DNA of 64,000 bases from the NCBI GenBank assembly GCA_038206235.1, contig JBBRBB010000014.1, positions 1 through 64,000 on the forward strand, read 5' to 3'. This stretch comes from JBBRBB01 sp038206235 (GTDB lineage Bacteria; Bacteroidota; Bacteroidia; Chitinophagales; Chitinophagaceae). The notes beneath the pieces are model-generated. The model ran no database searches, was not told the DNA's origin, and saw only the letters and a program-made list of their open reading frames with translations. Of the stretch, positions 7,518 to 15,522 are shown piece by piece. A program made the translations under genes and the position numbers. The first letter of the stretch is position 1, and each line of letters starts with the position of its first letter.

Positions 7518-8204
7518 TTATTGCAGATCAATAAAAACTCTGATATAGTAGTATGATACAAATAACAATGCACTGCCGCTAACTATTTGAATACTTCTTC
7601 TAAGCCATGTAAGCTGTGCAAATTTGGTAACAGAACCCGCAAGCATACTAACAAGTAAGAATGGCAAACCTCTGCCAATACCAAAAGCTAAGGCAAGCAT
7701 AAATCCATAAACAGGATTTGCTTTAGCAGCAGCAACAGAAAGAAGCAATAACAATGGAGCAGCAGAAGTGCCTAAGCTAAATACCAATCCATAAACAAAA
7801 GAACCGCCAACACCTGGTCTGCGCATCGCAGTCAATTTAACAACATTTAATCTTGGTCCATAAAATGCAAGTACAGCAGCTATTGCTGATATTAAAGCCA
7901 TAGATAATGCCCAATACTGGCCGAATGTTTCTGTAAGAAATACACCTAATCTACCAGCTAAAGCACCTAAGATAGCAAGGCATACTACAATGCCAGAAAA
8001 GAAAGCAAGTGCTATCATAAATCCTCTATTAGATTTATTTTCTGTATTACTGCTTACCAGTCCTGCTATTCCAAGCCCAACAGGTAAAGTGCACGGGCAT
8101 ACACCCGTAGATATAATTCCTGCAACTGCTGCAATCAGTAAACTAACCACAGAACCATCAGCCAATGCCTGACGAAACTGTTCAACAAAGTTTTCTAAAC
8201 TCAT
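7518..8204 (-). CDS. CcdA/DsbD-like transmembrane thiol-disulfide transporter
   Basis: 228 residues with six predicted membrane helices. The CPCTLP motif near residue 37 (VAGIISTGVCPCTLPVGLGIAGL) marks the CcdA/DsbD core, where a Cys-Pro-Cys in helix 1 relays electrons. The expected partner Cys in helix 4 is absent: that region reads FSLGTSAAPLLLL, with Ser/Thr where a CP is usual, so the redox pair may be incomplete. The start overlaps the stop of the HMA-domain gene (8201-8204). Likely passes reducing power or metal with the Cys-rich proteins encoded upstream. Confidence 0.75.
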   Translation of the reverse strand: MSLENFVEQFRQALADGSVVSLLIAAVAGIISTGVCPCTLPVGLGIAGLVSSNTENKSNRGFMIALAFFSGIVVCLAILGALAGRLGVFLTETFGQYWALSMALISAIAAVLAFYGPRLNVVKLTAMRRPGVGGSFVYGLVFSLGTSAAPLLLLLSVAAAKANPVYGFMLALAFGIGRGLPFLLVSMLAGSVTKFAQLTWLRRSIQIVSGSALLFVSYYYIRVFIDLQ

Positions 8205-8551
8205 TGTTTTATCTCTTGTGGCTTGCCGGCAGTATAGCCTTTATCGTTGATAGCTTTTTGAATTTTTTCAGGCTTTATTAAATTTGGGTAGTAGGTAATA
8301 AAGGCATTTCTATTTTCAAGGCTTACTTCAACATCTTTTACACCATTCAAAGATTTGATTGTTTTTTTTACTGTTGATTGGCAGGCACTGCATACCATAC
8401 CATCAACAGAAATTTTTATCTTTTGAATAGCCTCTTGTTTAGTTTGTTCCTTCGGTTTAGCTTGTTCTGTTTTCCTTTGTTCCTGAGCACAGGAATTAAT
8501 TGCAAGTGCAATTACTATGAAAAATAAAATAGATATTTTCATAAACAACAT
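8201..8551 (-). CDS. HMA-domain lipoprotein (MerP-like)
   Basis: 116 residues. It has a lipoprotein signal ending at AINSC (about residue 21), a short Lys/Gln/Glu linker, and one heavy-metal-associated domain with GMVCSACQ as the metal loop and the ferredoxin-like betas IKISVDGMV, VEVSLENRNAFITYYP. Periplasmic metal carrier by family. Start chosen at 8551, two bases after the previous gene's stop; a second ATG at 8542 would give a more typical signal-peptide start. Coupled by ATGA to the CcdA-like gene downstream. Confidence 0.8.
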   Translation of the reverse strand: MLFMKISILFFIVIALAINSCAQEQRKTEQAKPKEQTKQEAIQKIKISVDGMVCSACQSTVKKTIKSLNGVKDVEVSLENRNAFITYYPNLIKPEKIQKAINDKGYTAGKPQEIKQ

Positions 8552-8553
8552 TC

Positions 8554-8778
8554 TTATATTTCCAAGGCATTAAAACCCTCTTTCTCTAAAACCTTTTTTA
8601 GTTCATCCTGCTTTATTTGTTCAGGGTAATAATTTACCTGTATTTGTTTTTGAAACACTTTTGATTTTACTTTTTTCACTCCGGGCAATCCTTTAAGCGC
8701 AGTGGTGATTTTTTCCGCACAACCTTCACATATCATATTTGATATTTTAAATCTCGTTTCAGTCAATGAAGATGTCAT
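8554..8778 (-). CDS. cytosolic HMA-domain metallochaperone
   Basis: A 74-residue single HMA domain with FKISNMICEGCAEKITTALKGLPGV: the metal loop is MICEGC, and the following helix and strand (VKSKVFQKQIQVNYYP) fit CopZ/MerP. No signal peptide, so cytosolic. It sits two bases upstream of the lipoprotein HMA gene, forming a paired inside and outside carrier arrangement. The metal (Cu, Hg or other) cannot be told from the sequence. Confidence 0.82.
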   Translation of the reverse strand: MTSSLTETRFKISNMICEGCAEKITTALKGLPGVKKVKSKVFQKQIQVNYYPEQIKQDELKKVLEKEGFNALEI

Positions 8779-8856
8779 TTCATTTGCCAGAATAGTTGCA
8801 GAAAATTAATTAATAAAAAACTTTAGCCACTTAATATTATTGGCTAACGCAATACA

Positions 8857-9141
8857 TTAAACGCGTTGCCCAATTCCTGCATTTCGAAGTTCTGCTTCAG
8901 AAACTCCTTTATTTACACAGCAAGAGAGTAATTTTCCATTAACAGCAATAGCGGGCAGCGCCTTTATACCATAAGTTTTAACCTTATCAACACACTCTTT
9001 GCTTTCACAGGGTTCGGCAAGATTATAAACTATTACATCACAATCTGAGCAAGCCATTGATTTAACCATTTCAACCACAGGTTCACATACAGTGCAACCC
9101 GCTGTAAATACTTCAATCTTTCTTTTTGTTTGAGTTTCCAT
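8857..9141 (-). CDS. Cys-rich thioredoxin-fold protein
   Basis: 94 residues with thioredoxin/glutaredoxin topology: KIEVFTAGCTVCEPV gives a CTVC active site, and GIKALPAIAVNGK gives the cis-Pro strand. It has eight cysteines in all: C16/C19, C31/C34 (CSDC), C45, C50 and C74/C75 (SCC). Extra thiol pairs suggest metal or mercury handling as well as disulfide exchange. No signal peptide, so cytosolic; it is likely the redox partner of the CcdA-like membrane protein. Position between regulator and HMA genes supports one operon. Confidence 0.78.
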   Translation of the reverse strand: METQTKRKIEVFTAGCTVCEPVVEMVKSMACSDCDVIVYNLAEPCESKECVDKVKTYGIKALPAIAVNGKLLSCCVNKGVSEAELRNAGIGQRV

Positions 9142-9172
9142 GTTTTTTAAATTTTAGTTATGAAAACAAAGA

Positions 9173-9574
9173 TCAACTCCCCAGAGGGGTGTTCTCCAAA
9201 TCTTTTTTCAAATTATTTTTATTATGCTGTTCCAAACGTTTATCTATGGCATTGATCTCTTTTATTTTGGAAGTCAGTTCATCAAACTCCAGCATTGGAA
9301 ACTGTTCTTTTATGTATTCTATTTTTTCCGCATCCTGACAGTTACCCGGACAGGCATTGATTACCTGTACAAGTTTTAAGGCAAGACTTTTTCTAAAAAC
9401 TTCATCCAGCAATAGATAGTGTGCTTTTTGCAGACCTTGATCAGCAGCCTTAAATTGAATTAAGATTTTATCAGGATCAGTTTCTTCATCAAGCATCTTA
9501 ATAATACCTTGTATTTGCCCTTTAACGGTAGAAAGCCTTTTTTTTAAATCACTTGTTAATTCGCTGGGTAGCAT
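9173..9574 (-). CDS. CsoR/RcnR-family (DUF156) regulator, non-canonical
   Basis: 133 residues. LKKRLSTVKGQIQGIIKMLDEE is the signature first helix of CsoR/RcnR repressors and is followed by a second helix, ADQGLQKAHYLLLDEVFRKSL. The Cys-His-Cys copper ligands of CsoR are not conserved: the sequence reads DPDKI in the Cys36 region and DEVFRKS where H-x3-C is expected. Instead there is a C-terminal extension with CPGNC and a predicted helical region. As first gene of the metal module it probably controls it; what it senses is open. Confidence 0.75.
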   Translation of the reverse strand: MLPSELTSDLKKRLSTVKGQIQGIIKMLDEETDPDKILIQFKAADQGLQKAHYLLLDEVFRKSLALKLVQVINACPGNCQDAEKIEYIKEQFPMLEFDELTSKIKEINAIDKRLEQHNKNNLKKDLENTPLGS

Positions 9575-9790
9575 ACATTTTCATTTATGGAATTAGCGAA
9601 AGTATGGCGTCAGGGTGGTCTTCTCCATCAATTTATTTGATTTTTTATTTTGTTTCAGCTAAAGCTCCTTCATTAATTTTCCGCTGTGTCACTTACTTCA
9701 AACATTCCGCTTCTCCACTGAACTTTAATACAAGCCGCACTATTTGATACCAGTATTAAAATAATTGCATTCCGTATTAAACCAAAATAT

Positions 9791-9860
9791 TTTCTCCTTA
9801 CCCAACCCTTTCATTTCATATACAGGTATATGATGAGGAAAACATTTATCAAATTAAAAA
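9791..9860 (+). promoter_or_regulatory. duplicated upstream element with 18-bp palindrome (copy A)
   Basis: The 70-bp segment TTTCTCCTTACCCAACCC...AAATTAAAAA is repeated at 12630-12700 with about 80 percent identity by eye. At its centre is the perfect palindrome TCATATAC-AG-GTATATGA (9816-9833), an operator-like site. The copy lies directly before the signal peptide start at 9869. Conservation upstream of two unrelated exported proteins beside an ECF sigma factor suggests a shared promoter or operator. Confidence 0.6.
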
Positions 9861-9868
9861 ACATTTTT

Positions 9869-10447
9869 ATGAAAAAGAACATGTTCATTTTTTTATTTGC
9901 CATTCTTGCCGGAGCCTTTGTTTTCTTACTCTCGTGCAACAAAGAAAACAGTAATTCTTTACCGGGTGCTTCATTAATCGCATCAAAAACTGATGCTGCG
10001 GTGGGTGAAGGTATAGACCTGAGTATTGTGGACCAACCTCCAGGCAGTTCGGCTGACTGGTTAAGTTCATCCTCTGCCAATTCTGAAATTACAAGTAATG
10101 GCTTTAATGCTGAAATTGCAAGAGTTGTATTCAGTGCTCCCGGTACTTACACTATAACGGCTTATTTAAGACGTTGCCATCATGGCTGCGACACCACGCA
10201 TAATCATCATGGTTGCGACACCACCCATAATCATCATGGTTGCGACACCATGCATAGTCATCATGCTTGCGACACCATGCATAGTCATCATGATTGCGAC
10301 ACTACTCATCACCATCATGATTGCGACACCACTCATCACCATCATGATGGCGATACCACACATACGGGCGGGGACAGCAGCAATTACAATGGTGATGAAA
10401 GCGATATTATTGAAAAATTAAGCATCACTATCACTATACATAATTAA
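9869..10447 (+). CDS. His/Cys-repeat lipoprotein, putative metal binder
   Basis: 192 residues from the ATG at 9869. An upstream in-frame ATG at 9830 lies within the duplicated regulatory element, so the internal start, giving a clean signal peptide MKKNMFIFLFAILAGAF, was chosen. The lipobox ends LLSC. Residues ~34-100 look like a small Ig/PKD-like domain (SPGTYTITAY-type ending). Next come seven 9-residue units, consensus HHGCDTTHN, and a short Thr/Gly/Asp tail ending in a beta strand (EKLSITITIHN). The His/Cys/Asp repeats are expected to bind soft or transition metals outside the cell membrane. Confidence 0.7.
   Translation: MKKNMFIFLFAILAGAFVFLLSCNKENSNSLPGASLIASKTDAAVGEGIDLSIVDQPPGSSADWLSSSSANSEITSNGFNAEIARVVFSAPGTYTITAYLRRCHHGCDTTHNHHGCDTTHNHHGCDTMHSHHACDTMHSHHDCDTTHHHHDCDTTHHHHDGDTTHTGGDSSNYNGDESDIIEKLSITITIHN
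10178..10366 (+). repeat. seven tandem 27-bp coding repeats
   Basis: Seven in-frame units of 27 bp encode HHxCDTxHx (units 1-2 HHGCDTTHN, 3 HHGCDTMHS, 4 HHACDTMHS, 5-6 HHDCDTTHH, 7 HHDGDTTHT). Units drift progressively from N- to C-terminus, as expected from unequal recombination or slippage. The last unit has lost its Cys. This is a coding repeat, not a CRISPR array: there are no spacers. Confidence 0.85.
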
Positions 10448-10507
10448 TAATTACTTTGAGACAAATTAATTAAATATCCCGGCTGTTATAGTGGGGTATT
10501 TTAATTC

Positions 10508-11059
10508 TTGCATTATTTGAATAAAGACACAACAACGATATCGTTAACAGAAGGCTGTAAAAAAAATGACAGGCTTGCTCAAAAAAATCTTTATTATGGC
10601 TATTACGATGCTGTGATAAGGATTTGTATTGCCAATACCAGAAATGAACACGATGCAGTGGAAGTGCTGAATAATGGTTTTCTTAAAGTGTTTAAAAATA
10701 TTGCCGCTTATGATGCGGGCAAAGGAAGTTTATATACATGGATAAGAAAATTAATAGTGAATGCAGCGATAGATTTTTTAAAGCAACGGTATGCTTTTGA
10801 AGAGGTAAAGCAACCGATGAATGAGGAAGCAGATGTTGCTGCAGTTGATGCAATGAAAGACAAATTTGAAGAGGAGCAGGTGCAGCATATTTTACAAACA
10901 TTGCCACCTGCAACAGAAACCATCTTCAGGTTGTTTGCGCTGGATGGATACAGCCATAAAGAAATTGCCGGTTTTTTTTTCATCAGTGAGGGAACCAGCA
11001 AATGGCATGTGCACCAGGCGAGGGTATTGCTGAAGAAATATTTACTAACTGCTAAATGA
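10508..11059 (+). CDS. ECF-type RNA polymerase sigma factor
   Basis: About 183 residues. The sigma-2 region is LTEGCKKNDRLAQKNLYYGYYDAVIRICIANTRNEHDAVEVLNNGFLKVFKNI, and the sigma-4 helix-turn-helix is LPPATETIFRLFALDGYSHKEIAGFFFISEGTSKWHVHQARVLLKKYL. No ATG precedes the conserved start; TTG at 10508 or 10517 is the likely initiator, which is unusual. It is followed 8 bases later by a membrane-anchored protein that may act as its anti-sigma. Probably drives envelope genes; likely targets are the two neighbours with the shared upstream element. Confidence 0.85.
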   Translation: MHYLNKDTTTISLTEGCKKNDRLAQKNLYYGYYDAVIRICIANTRNEHDAVEVLNNGFLKVFKNIAAYDAGKGSLYTWIRKLIVNAAIDFLKQRYAFEEVKQPMNEEADVAAVDAMKDKFEEEQVQHILQTLPPATETIFRLFALDGYSHKEIAGFFFISEGTSKWHVHQARVLLKKYLLTAK

Positions 11060-11067
11060 AGTAATAC

Positions 11068-12597
11068 ATGGATGAAAATTTTACATATCATTCTTCTTCC
11101 AACAGACCCGATATTGATGCGGCATGGCAACAAATGCAGCAACTGCTCGATAAAGAAATGCCTGCTGCAGGCGACAGTGGCGGCAATAATAACCGTACTA
11201 ACCGGAGATGGGGCCTGGGCGCATTATTGCTGGTGATAACCGGCGTGATAATATGGTATCATTCTCAAACCAAAAGCACTGAAAAGAATTTAACCCATAC
11301 CGTTTTAAAGAATGATACTGTACAAAATAATACTGCAGAAAATACAGCCGGTATAAAAGATAGCGGCAAAAATATTTCCGCTGCAGGTTCTTTAGCAAAA
11401 GATGATTCCATAATTAAAAATAGAAACCAGTTTTCCGATACTGCAAATGCTGGTATTAGCAAAGCCAATACTGATATGGATTTAAAAGCAACCGGCAATA
11501 ATTTACAGACTGGCAGTAAAGGAATACTAACAGCACACAAAAATGTTGTGCTATTAAATAATTCTGTAAAAAATAATATACCGCCCAATACATTCAACAA
11601 TACAACCGTAAACGATCAACAAAGCAACAGTATAACAAAGAATACATTTAAAGATTATCTGCAACGCATCTATCCTGCAAATACAAATGACGACACGGCC
11701 GTAAGCAACACTCAAAAAAACAAAAGTGTAAATAATGATTTTGCAAATGCAGATAAAGATGTTGCTGTACAAAGCAGCCCTTCTGTTGATTCTTCTGAGG
11801 CACAAAGAAAGATGGCTGCAAATAGTTATACAAAGAACGATTCAGCAGATACCTGGATAAATGCATCCACCTCAATTGCACCCAAAACAAAAGACGGAAA
11901 AAAGAAAAAAAATACATTTAGTTTGCTAGCTTCGTTAAGTGCAGGCATCAGCCCGTCTCTTTCCTTTCAGCATACCGGTTATGCAAACAGCAGCGGATTA
12001 AATTATCTTGCTGCTGCTGATGTTTTTGTAATCGCAAATATTCCTTTATCAAAACGCTTTTCCCTGCAGGCGGGGCTGCATCCTTTTGCAGGTGTGCCGC
12101 TGCGTTCAGATACATGGAAACATTCTTTGCAAAATCTTGACGAAACACATTCCCATACCGATACAGGTCATACGGTTACAACTTTTACAACCAGCAAAAT
12201 TGCCGGCTTAACTTCGTTAAACATTCCTGTAACACTGCATTACAACATCACCCCTAAGCTAAATGTATATGCGGGTTTTCAGGCATCAGCTTTTTTGTAT
12301 GGAGGTGTAGTTAAGCATAGTTTTATAACAGACAGTTCTGCCTTTGGCATACATACTTCTTCAACTTCAGCATCAGCAAACATTTTTAAAACATCACACA
12401 GCAATGCAATCAAAAAAATGAATGTCAATGGCATGTTGGGTGTTGATTATTCCTTCAATCACTTTACTTTAGGATTGCAATATATATATGGCTTTAGCGA
12501 TGTTACCGGCAACAGTTTTTTGCATAACAGTCAACTGAATACTATTAGAGATTTAAAACTTTCAGTAAAGATCAATCTATATAAACAAAAAAAATAA
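11068..12597 (+). CDS. membrane-anchored outer-membrane beta-barrel-like protein (putative anti-sigma partner)
   Basis: 509 residues in four parts. The N-terminal ~45 residues are cytosolic (DIDAAWQQMQQLLDKEM). A single membrane helix follows at about 50-66 (GLGALLLVITGVIIWY). A ~215-residue Asn/Asp/Thr/Lys-rich, low-complexity periplasmic linker comes next. The C-terminal domain (~290-509) is an outer-membrane beta-barrel (LLASLSAGISPSLSFQ, FSLQAGLHPFAGVPL, LNVYAGFQASAFLYGG, FTLGLQYIYGFSDVTGN and DLKLSVKINLY). The order suggests a link from cytosol to outer membrane. Paired with the upstream sigma factor, it may sequester it; there is no recognised anti-sigma domain. Confidence 0.65.
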   Translation: MDENFTYHSSSNRPDIDAAWQQMQQLLDKEMPAAGDSGGNNNRTNRRWGLGALLLVITGVIIWYHSQTKSTEKNLTHTVLKNDTVQNNTAENTAGIKDSGKNISAAGSLAKDDSIIKNRNQFSDTANAGISKANTDMDLKATGNNLQTGSKGILTAHKNVVLLNNSVKNNIPPNTFNNTTVNDQQSNSITKNTFKDYLQRIYPANTNDDTAVSNTQKNKSVNNDFANADKDVAVQSSPSVDSSEAQRKMAANSYTKNDSADTWINASTSIAPKTKDGKKKKNTFSLLASLSAGISPSLSFQHTGYANSSGLNYLAAADVFVIANIPLSKRFSLQAGLHPFAGVPLRSDTWKHSLQNLDETHSHTDTGHTVTTFTTSKIAGLTSLNIPVTLHYNITPKLNVYAGFQASAFLYGGVVKHSFITDSSAFGIHTSSTSASANIFKTSHSNAIKKMNVNGMLGVDYSFNHFTLGLQYIYGFSDVTGNSFLHNSQLNTIRDLKLSVKINLYKQKK

Positions 12598-12629
12598 GGC
12601 TGTAATCCAGGGAAGAGAATGGAAATATT

Positions 12630-12700
12630 TTTCTCCCTGCCCAACCTTTTCATTTAATACACAGGTATATGATGATGAAAAAATATTCATCAAATAAAAA
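12630..12700 (+). promoter_or_regulatory. duplicated upstream element (copy B)
   Basis: The second copy of the 70-bp element at 9791-9860, with the palindrome partly decayed to TAATACAC-AG-GTATATGA (12655-12672). It lies ~80 bp upstream of the secreted kelch-type gene at 12783. Sequence similarity extends beyond the palindrome (TTTCTCC, CCCAACC, GATGATGAA, CATCAAAT blocks), so the two copies arose by duplication. Confidence 0.6.
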
Positions 12701-12782
12701 GGTATCTATACTTTTATTTTATTAACCATGTTGTAATAATAGTGCTAACAAAATTCATATCTTCATAAAGTAACTTAACACC

Positions 12783-14752
12783 ATGAAAAAGTTTATTCTC
12801 CTTCTCAGCATTCTGCCCGCTGCATTTCTCCCTTCTTATAGTCAATACACTATTGCAGGCAAAGTAAAAACATCAACAGGAACTCCAATAGCCAATGTTC
12901 GTGTTACACTTTTCAACAGCGATACAACTATCTTCTTTGAAAAACGAACCAACGCTAATGGCATATACATCATAAAGAATGTCGCTGCAGGTAGCTACAC
13001 CATTGGAGTTGCAGCCATTGAAAAAGAATATGAGGAAGCGCCGGTAAATGTAACGGGTAATATCTACGGCTTAAATTTTAAGCTCGATAATGAATCACAA
13101 ATTGGGAGCTGGGATGTAATCATTGATTCTCCTGAACCCCTTGGAGGCACTAATTTAGGCGTACTGCTGCCCAATGGTAAGATTTTTTATTGTCATAATA
13201 CGGTAGACCCCTTTGAATTTGACCCTTCAATAAATGATACTATACTCCTTGAGGGAGATGACCAGGTGCAGGGATGTGTAGGTCCCGTGCTGCTGCCCGA
13301 CGGAAAAATAATTTTTACAGGCGGCACAGACCAGGAGGTTTACGGTCCCGGAACACGAAAAGTAAAAACGTATGACCCTGTGAGTGATGTTTGGCAGGAT
13401 AAACCCAACATGCTTGATTACCGCTGGTATCCTACCATCACAAAATTGCCCAACAACAAATTGCTGCTGGCAGGCGGAGGCGGATTAAACAATCCTCAAC
13501 GTGTCAACACTTCAGAAATTTATAATCCTGCCACGGGCACTTCTAATTGGGTGGATGATATTGCAATTGGGAATGAAGTTTCGCCGGTTGTTTTATTATA
13601 CAACGGAAAAGTTTTGATGACGCATCGTCCGCCACAACTTTTTAACCCAGTAAACAATCAGTGGACACTTGCAAATGATTTTGTACAAGGAAACCGTTCG
13701 CCTAATGGTGAGCACAGCGACCATGAATTGGTGCTTTTGCCTGATGGACGGGCTGTTGCAGTGGGACATAAATCTTTTTCCGCTTCACCGGGAAATTTGA
13801 TAGAGTTCTATAACCCGGTTACCAACACATGGTCTCTCGGTAATAACTTCTCACCCGTTCGCTCACAGTGTAAAGCGCTGCTTACTCCAGACAAAAAGAT
13901 TCTTGCAATAGCAGGCTACAAAGAAGAGTCTTCTGACCCTACACCAACCAATCAGTGGGGATTCATGAATATTACTGACCAATATAATCCCTATACAGGT
14001 GCATGGCGCAGATTAGATAACATGAATTACAAGCGTGAATACCATGCGCTTGCCATTCTTGTTCCTGATGGCAGAATCATAGTTACCGGTGGCGAAGGGG
14101 CGCCCGGTAATGAACCGCCCTTCAGTGTAATCGAGGCATTCACGCCACCCTATTTGTTGCGTGGAGTTCGTCCTGAAATTAAAAATCTTTCTTCCACCGA
14201 TTTTTCAAGAGGCGAAACAATCAGCTTCACTTTAGCAAAAACCAAATTACCAACTTCAATAATTCTTATGTCGAATGCGGTGGTAACACATTTCATGAAC
14301 TCAGGAAACAACCGCTATGTTGAGCTTCCTTTTACAAAAACCGGTAATACAATAATGCAGTGCTGCCCTCTGATTCTCTTACTCTTCCCGACGGATATTA
14401 TATGCTTTTTGCTATGGTTGATGACATTCCCTCTGTTGCAAAGATCATCCGCATACAGGGCAGTCAATTCCAAAAGGCAGCGTTGAGCGAAGCGGCAAGT
14501 GGTGTAAATATTTTTCCGAATCCCGTTTCCGGCTTTCTCAATGTTTCTCTCAGCCGCGAAGTGGCATCTGTTGATTTAGAGATTTCTGTAGAAGATGCGT
14601 CTGGAAAAATTGTATATAAAACCGATGTTGCTAAAGGTTCAACAGAGATTACCATTCAAACCGCTCACCTATCCGCAGGCATATATTTTCTCAGAGTTTT
14701 TGATGGTAAGAATACTCATAGCTATAAGTTCATTAAATTGAAGCCTCCATAG
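12783..14752 (+). pseudogene. secreted kelch/galactose-oxidase-like protein with T9SS sorting domain, frameshifted
   Basis: The first part (12783 to about 14358) encodes a signal peptide, a carboxypeptidase-regulatory-like beta domain (~20-105), and kelch repeats with DUF1929-type end (RPEIKNLSSTDFSRGETISFTL). The frame then slips: after TGNTIMQ the correct continuation (VLPSDSLTLPDGYYMLFAMVD, then SVAKIIRI) is in another frame from 14360. Restoring one G at about 14358-14360 would give one protein of ~656 residues ending in a type IX secretion C-terminal domain (VNIFPNPVSGFLNVSL...FLRVFDGKNTHSYKFIKL). Either a real frameshift or a base-calling error. Confidence 0.75.
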
Positions 14753-14928
14753 TACAGCATGAATGTTGCGAAAGCATTTATACTTTTTTAATACCAGCTT
14801 TAGTTTTCATGCCATCCTCGTGCGCCTGCCCCGCCAAAGGCGGTGGTCGCAATCCTTTCATCTGAATATCATTGGGCACTTAGATCACACGCTGTCAGAA
14901 CAAAAATTATGTAAATCTTTATCAAAAT

Positions 14929-14965
14929 TTTGTAACTCGCTAACCAACTAATAAATATACTTTTG
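14929..14965 (+). promoter_or_regulatory. possible Bacteroidota promoter, almost leaderless
   Basis: TACTTTTG (14958-14965) matches the -7 consensus TAnnTTTG; a TTTG at 14929-14932 lies 25 bases upstream, slightly farther than the usual 19-21. The start codon at 14977 would follow only 11 bases later, implying an almost leaderless mRNA or a different start. The match may be chance. Confidence 0.3.
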
Positions 14966-14976
14966 CCTATAGTTTG

Positions 14977-15417
14977 ATGAAAAGAAATATATCCATACAA
15001 ATAAAAGCAGCCTTTTTATTATTGGTATTTTCTCTAAATACCGTTATTGGTTTTGCTTGTGCTATTGGTATAGATATGGGGTTTAATTCTGCTCACCACC
15101 ATGACGAAGAAACAGCAATAACTAATACTAATTCTCATCACCATGATGAAGCAAATAATCATCATCATAATTCCAAAGATGGAAAGGACAATTGCTGTAA
15201 TGATAAGGTAATGAAAATTTCTCAGGCTGACAAATCTCTTCCACCTTCTTCAAGCACTATTATTACTTCTATATTTTCCGTAGTATTCGTTTCTTCATTT
15301 TATAATATTGATATTTTATTAACTTCTCAGTCATCTCCAACCGTCAAATACTTTGTCCGCAGTTACCATCCTCCCATACCGGACATTCGTATAGCAATTC
15401 AGAGTTTCCAGATTTGA
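14977..15417 (+). CDS. His-rich exported protein, HYC_CC_PP-like
   Basis: 146 residues from the ATG at 14977; a TTG three bases earlier is also in frame. The N-terminus is a signal peptide (FLLLVFSLNTVIGFACA). A His-rich region follows (AHHHDE, HHHDEANNHHH), then DNCCND and a C-terminal YHPPIPDIRIAIQSFQI. The CC and PP features recall the small Bacteroidota family named for HYC, CC and PP motifs, though the HYC motif is not obvious. Periplasmic or membrane associated; His and Cys suggest metal binding. First gene of the copper island. Confidence 0.6.
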   Translation: MKRNISIQIKAAFLLLVFSLNTVIGFACAIGIDMGFNSAHHHDEETAITNTNSHHHDEANNHHHNSKDGKDNCCNDKVMKISQADKSLPPSSSTIITSIFSVVFVSSFYNIDILLTSQSSPTVKYFVRSYHPPIPDIRIAIQSFQI

Positions 15418-15442
15418 TTTTGATTTAATGTTCAAATTGTGT

Positions 15443-15497
15443 GTCCCGAACTTTCGGGACCTGTAATTACCGTTATTGCGAGGTACGAAGCAATCTT
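15443..15497. repeat. dispersed palindromic repeats
   Basis: The perfect palindrome GTCCCGAA-CT-TTCGGGAC (15443-15460) is followed by ATTGC-GAGGTACGAA-GCAAT (15475-15494), a repeat type common in intergenic DNA of many bacteria. They lie between the His-rich gene and DUF3347 gene and may stabilise or end the upstream transcript, but no T-run follows. Confidence 0.5.
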
Positions 15498-15522
15498 ATT
15501 TATAAACATTAAATCAAATTAT

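Noticed and set aside
9830..9868. Upstream start of the His-repeat lipoprotein
   Set aside because: Lies inside the duplicated control element and would bury the signal peptide.
10178..10366. Regular 27-bp repeats as a possible CRISPR array
   Set aside because: Units are contiguous with no spacers, are in frame, and encode the metal-ligand array.
14763..14951. 62-codon frame after the kelch gene
   Set aside because: No family resemblance, no leader, spans a CCGCCAAAGGCGG-type repeat.
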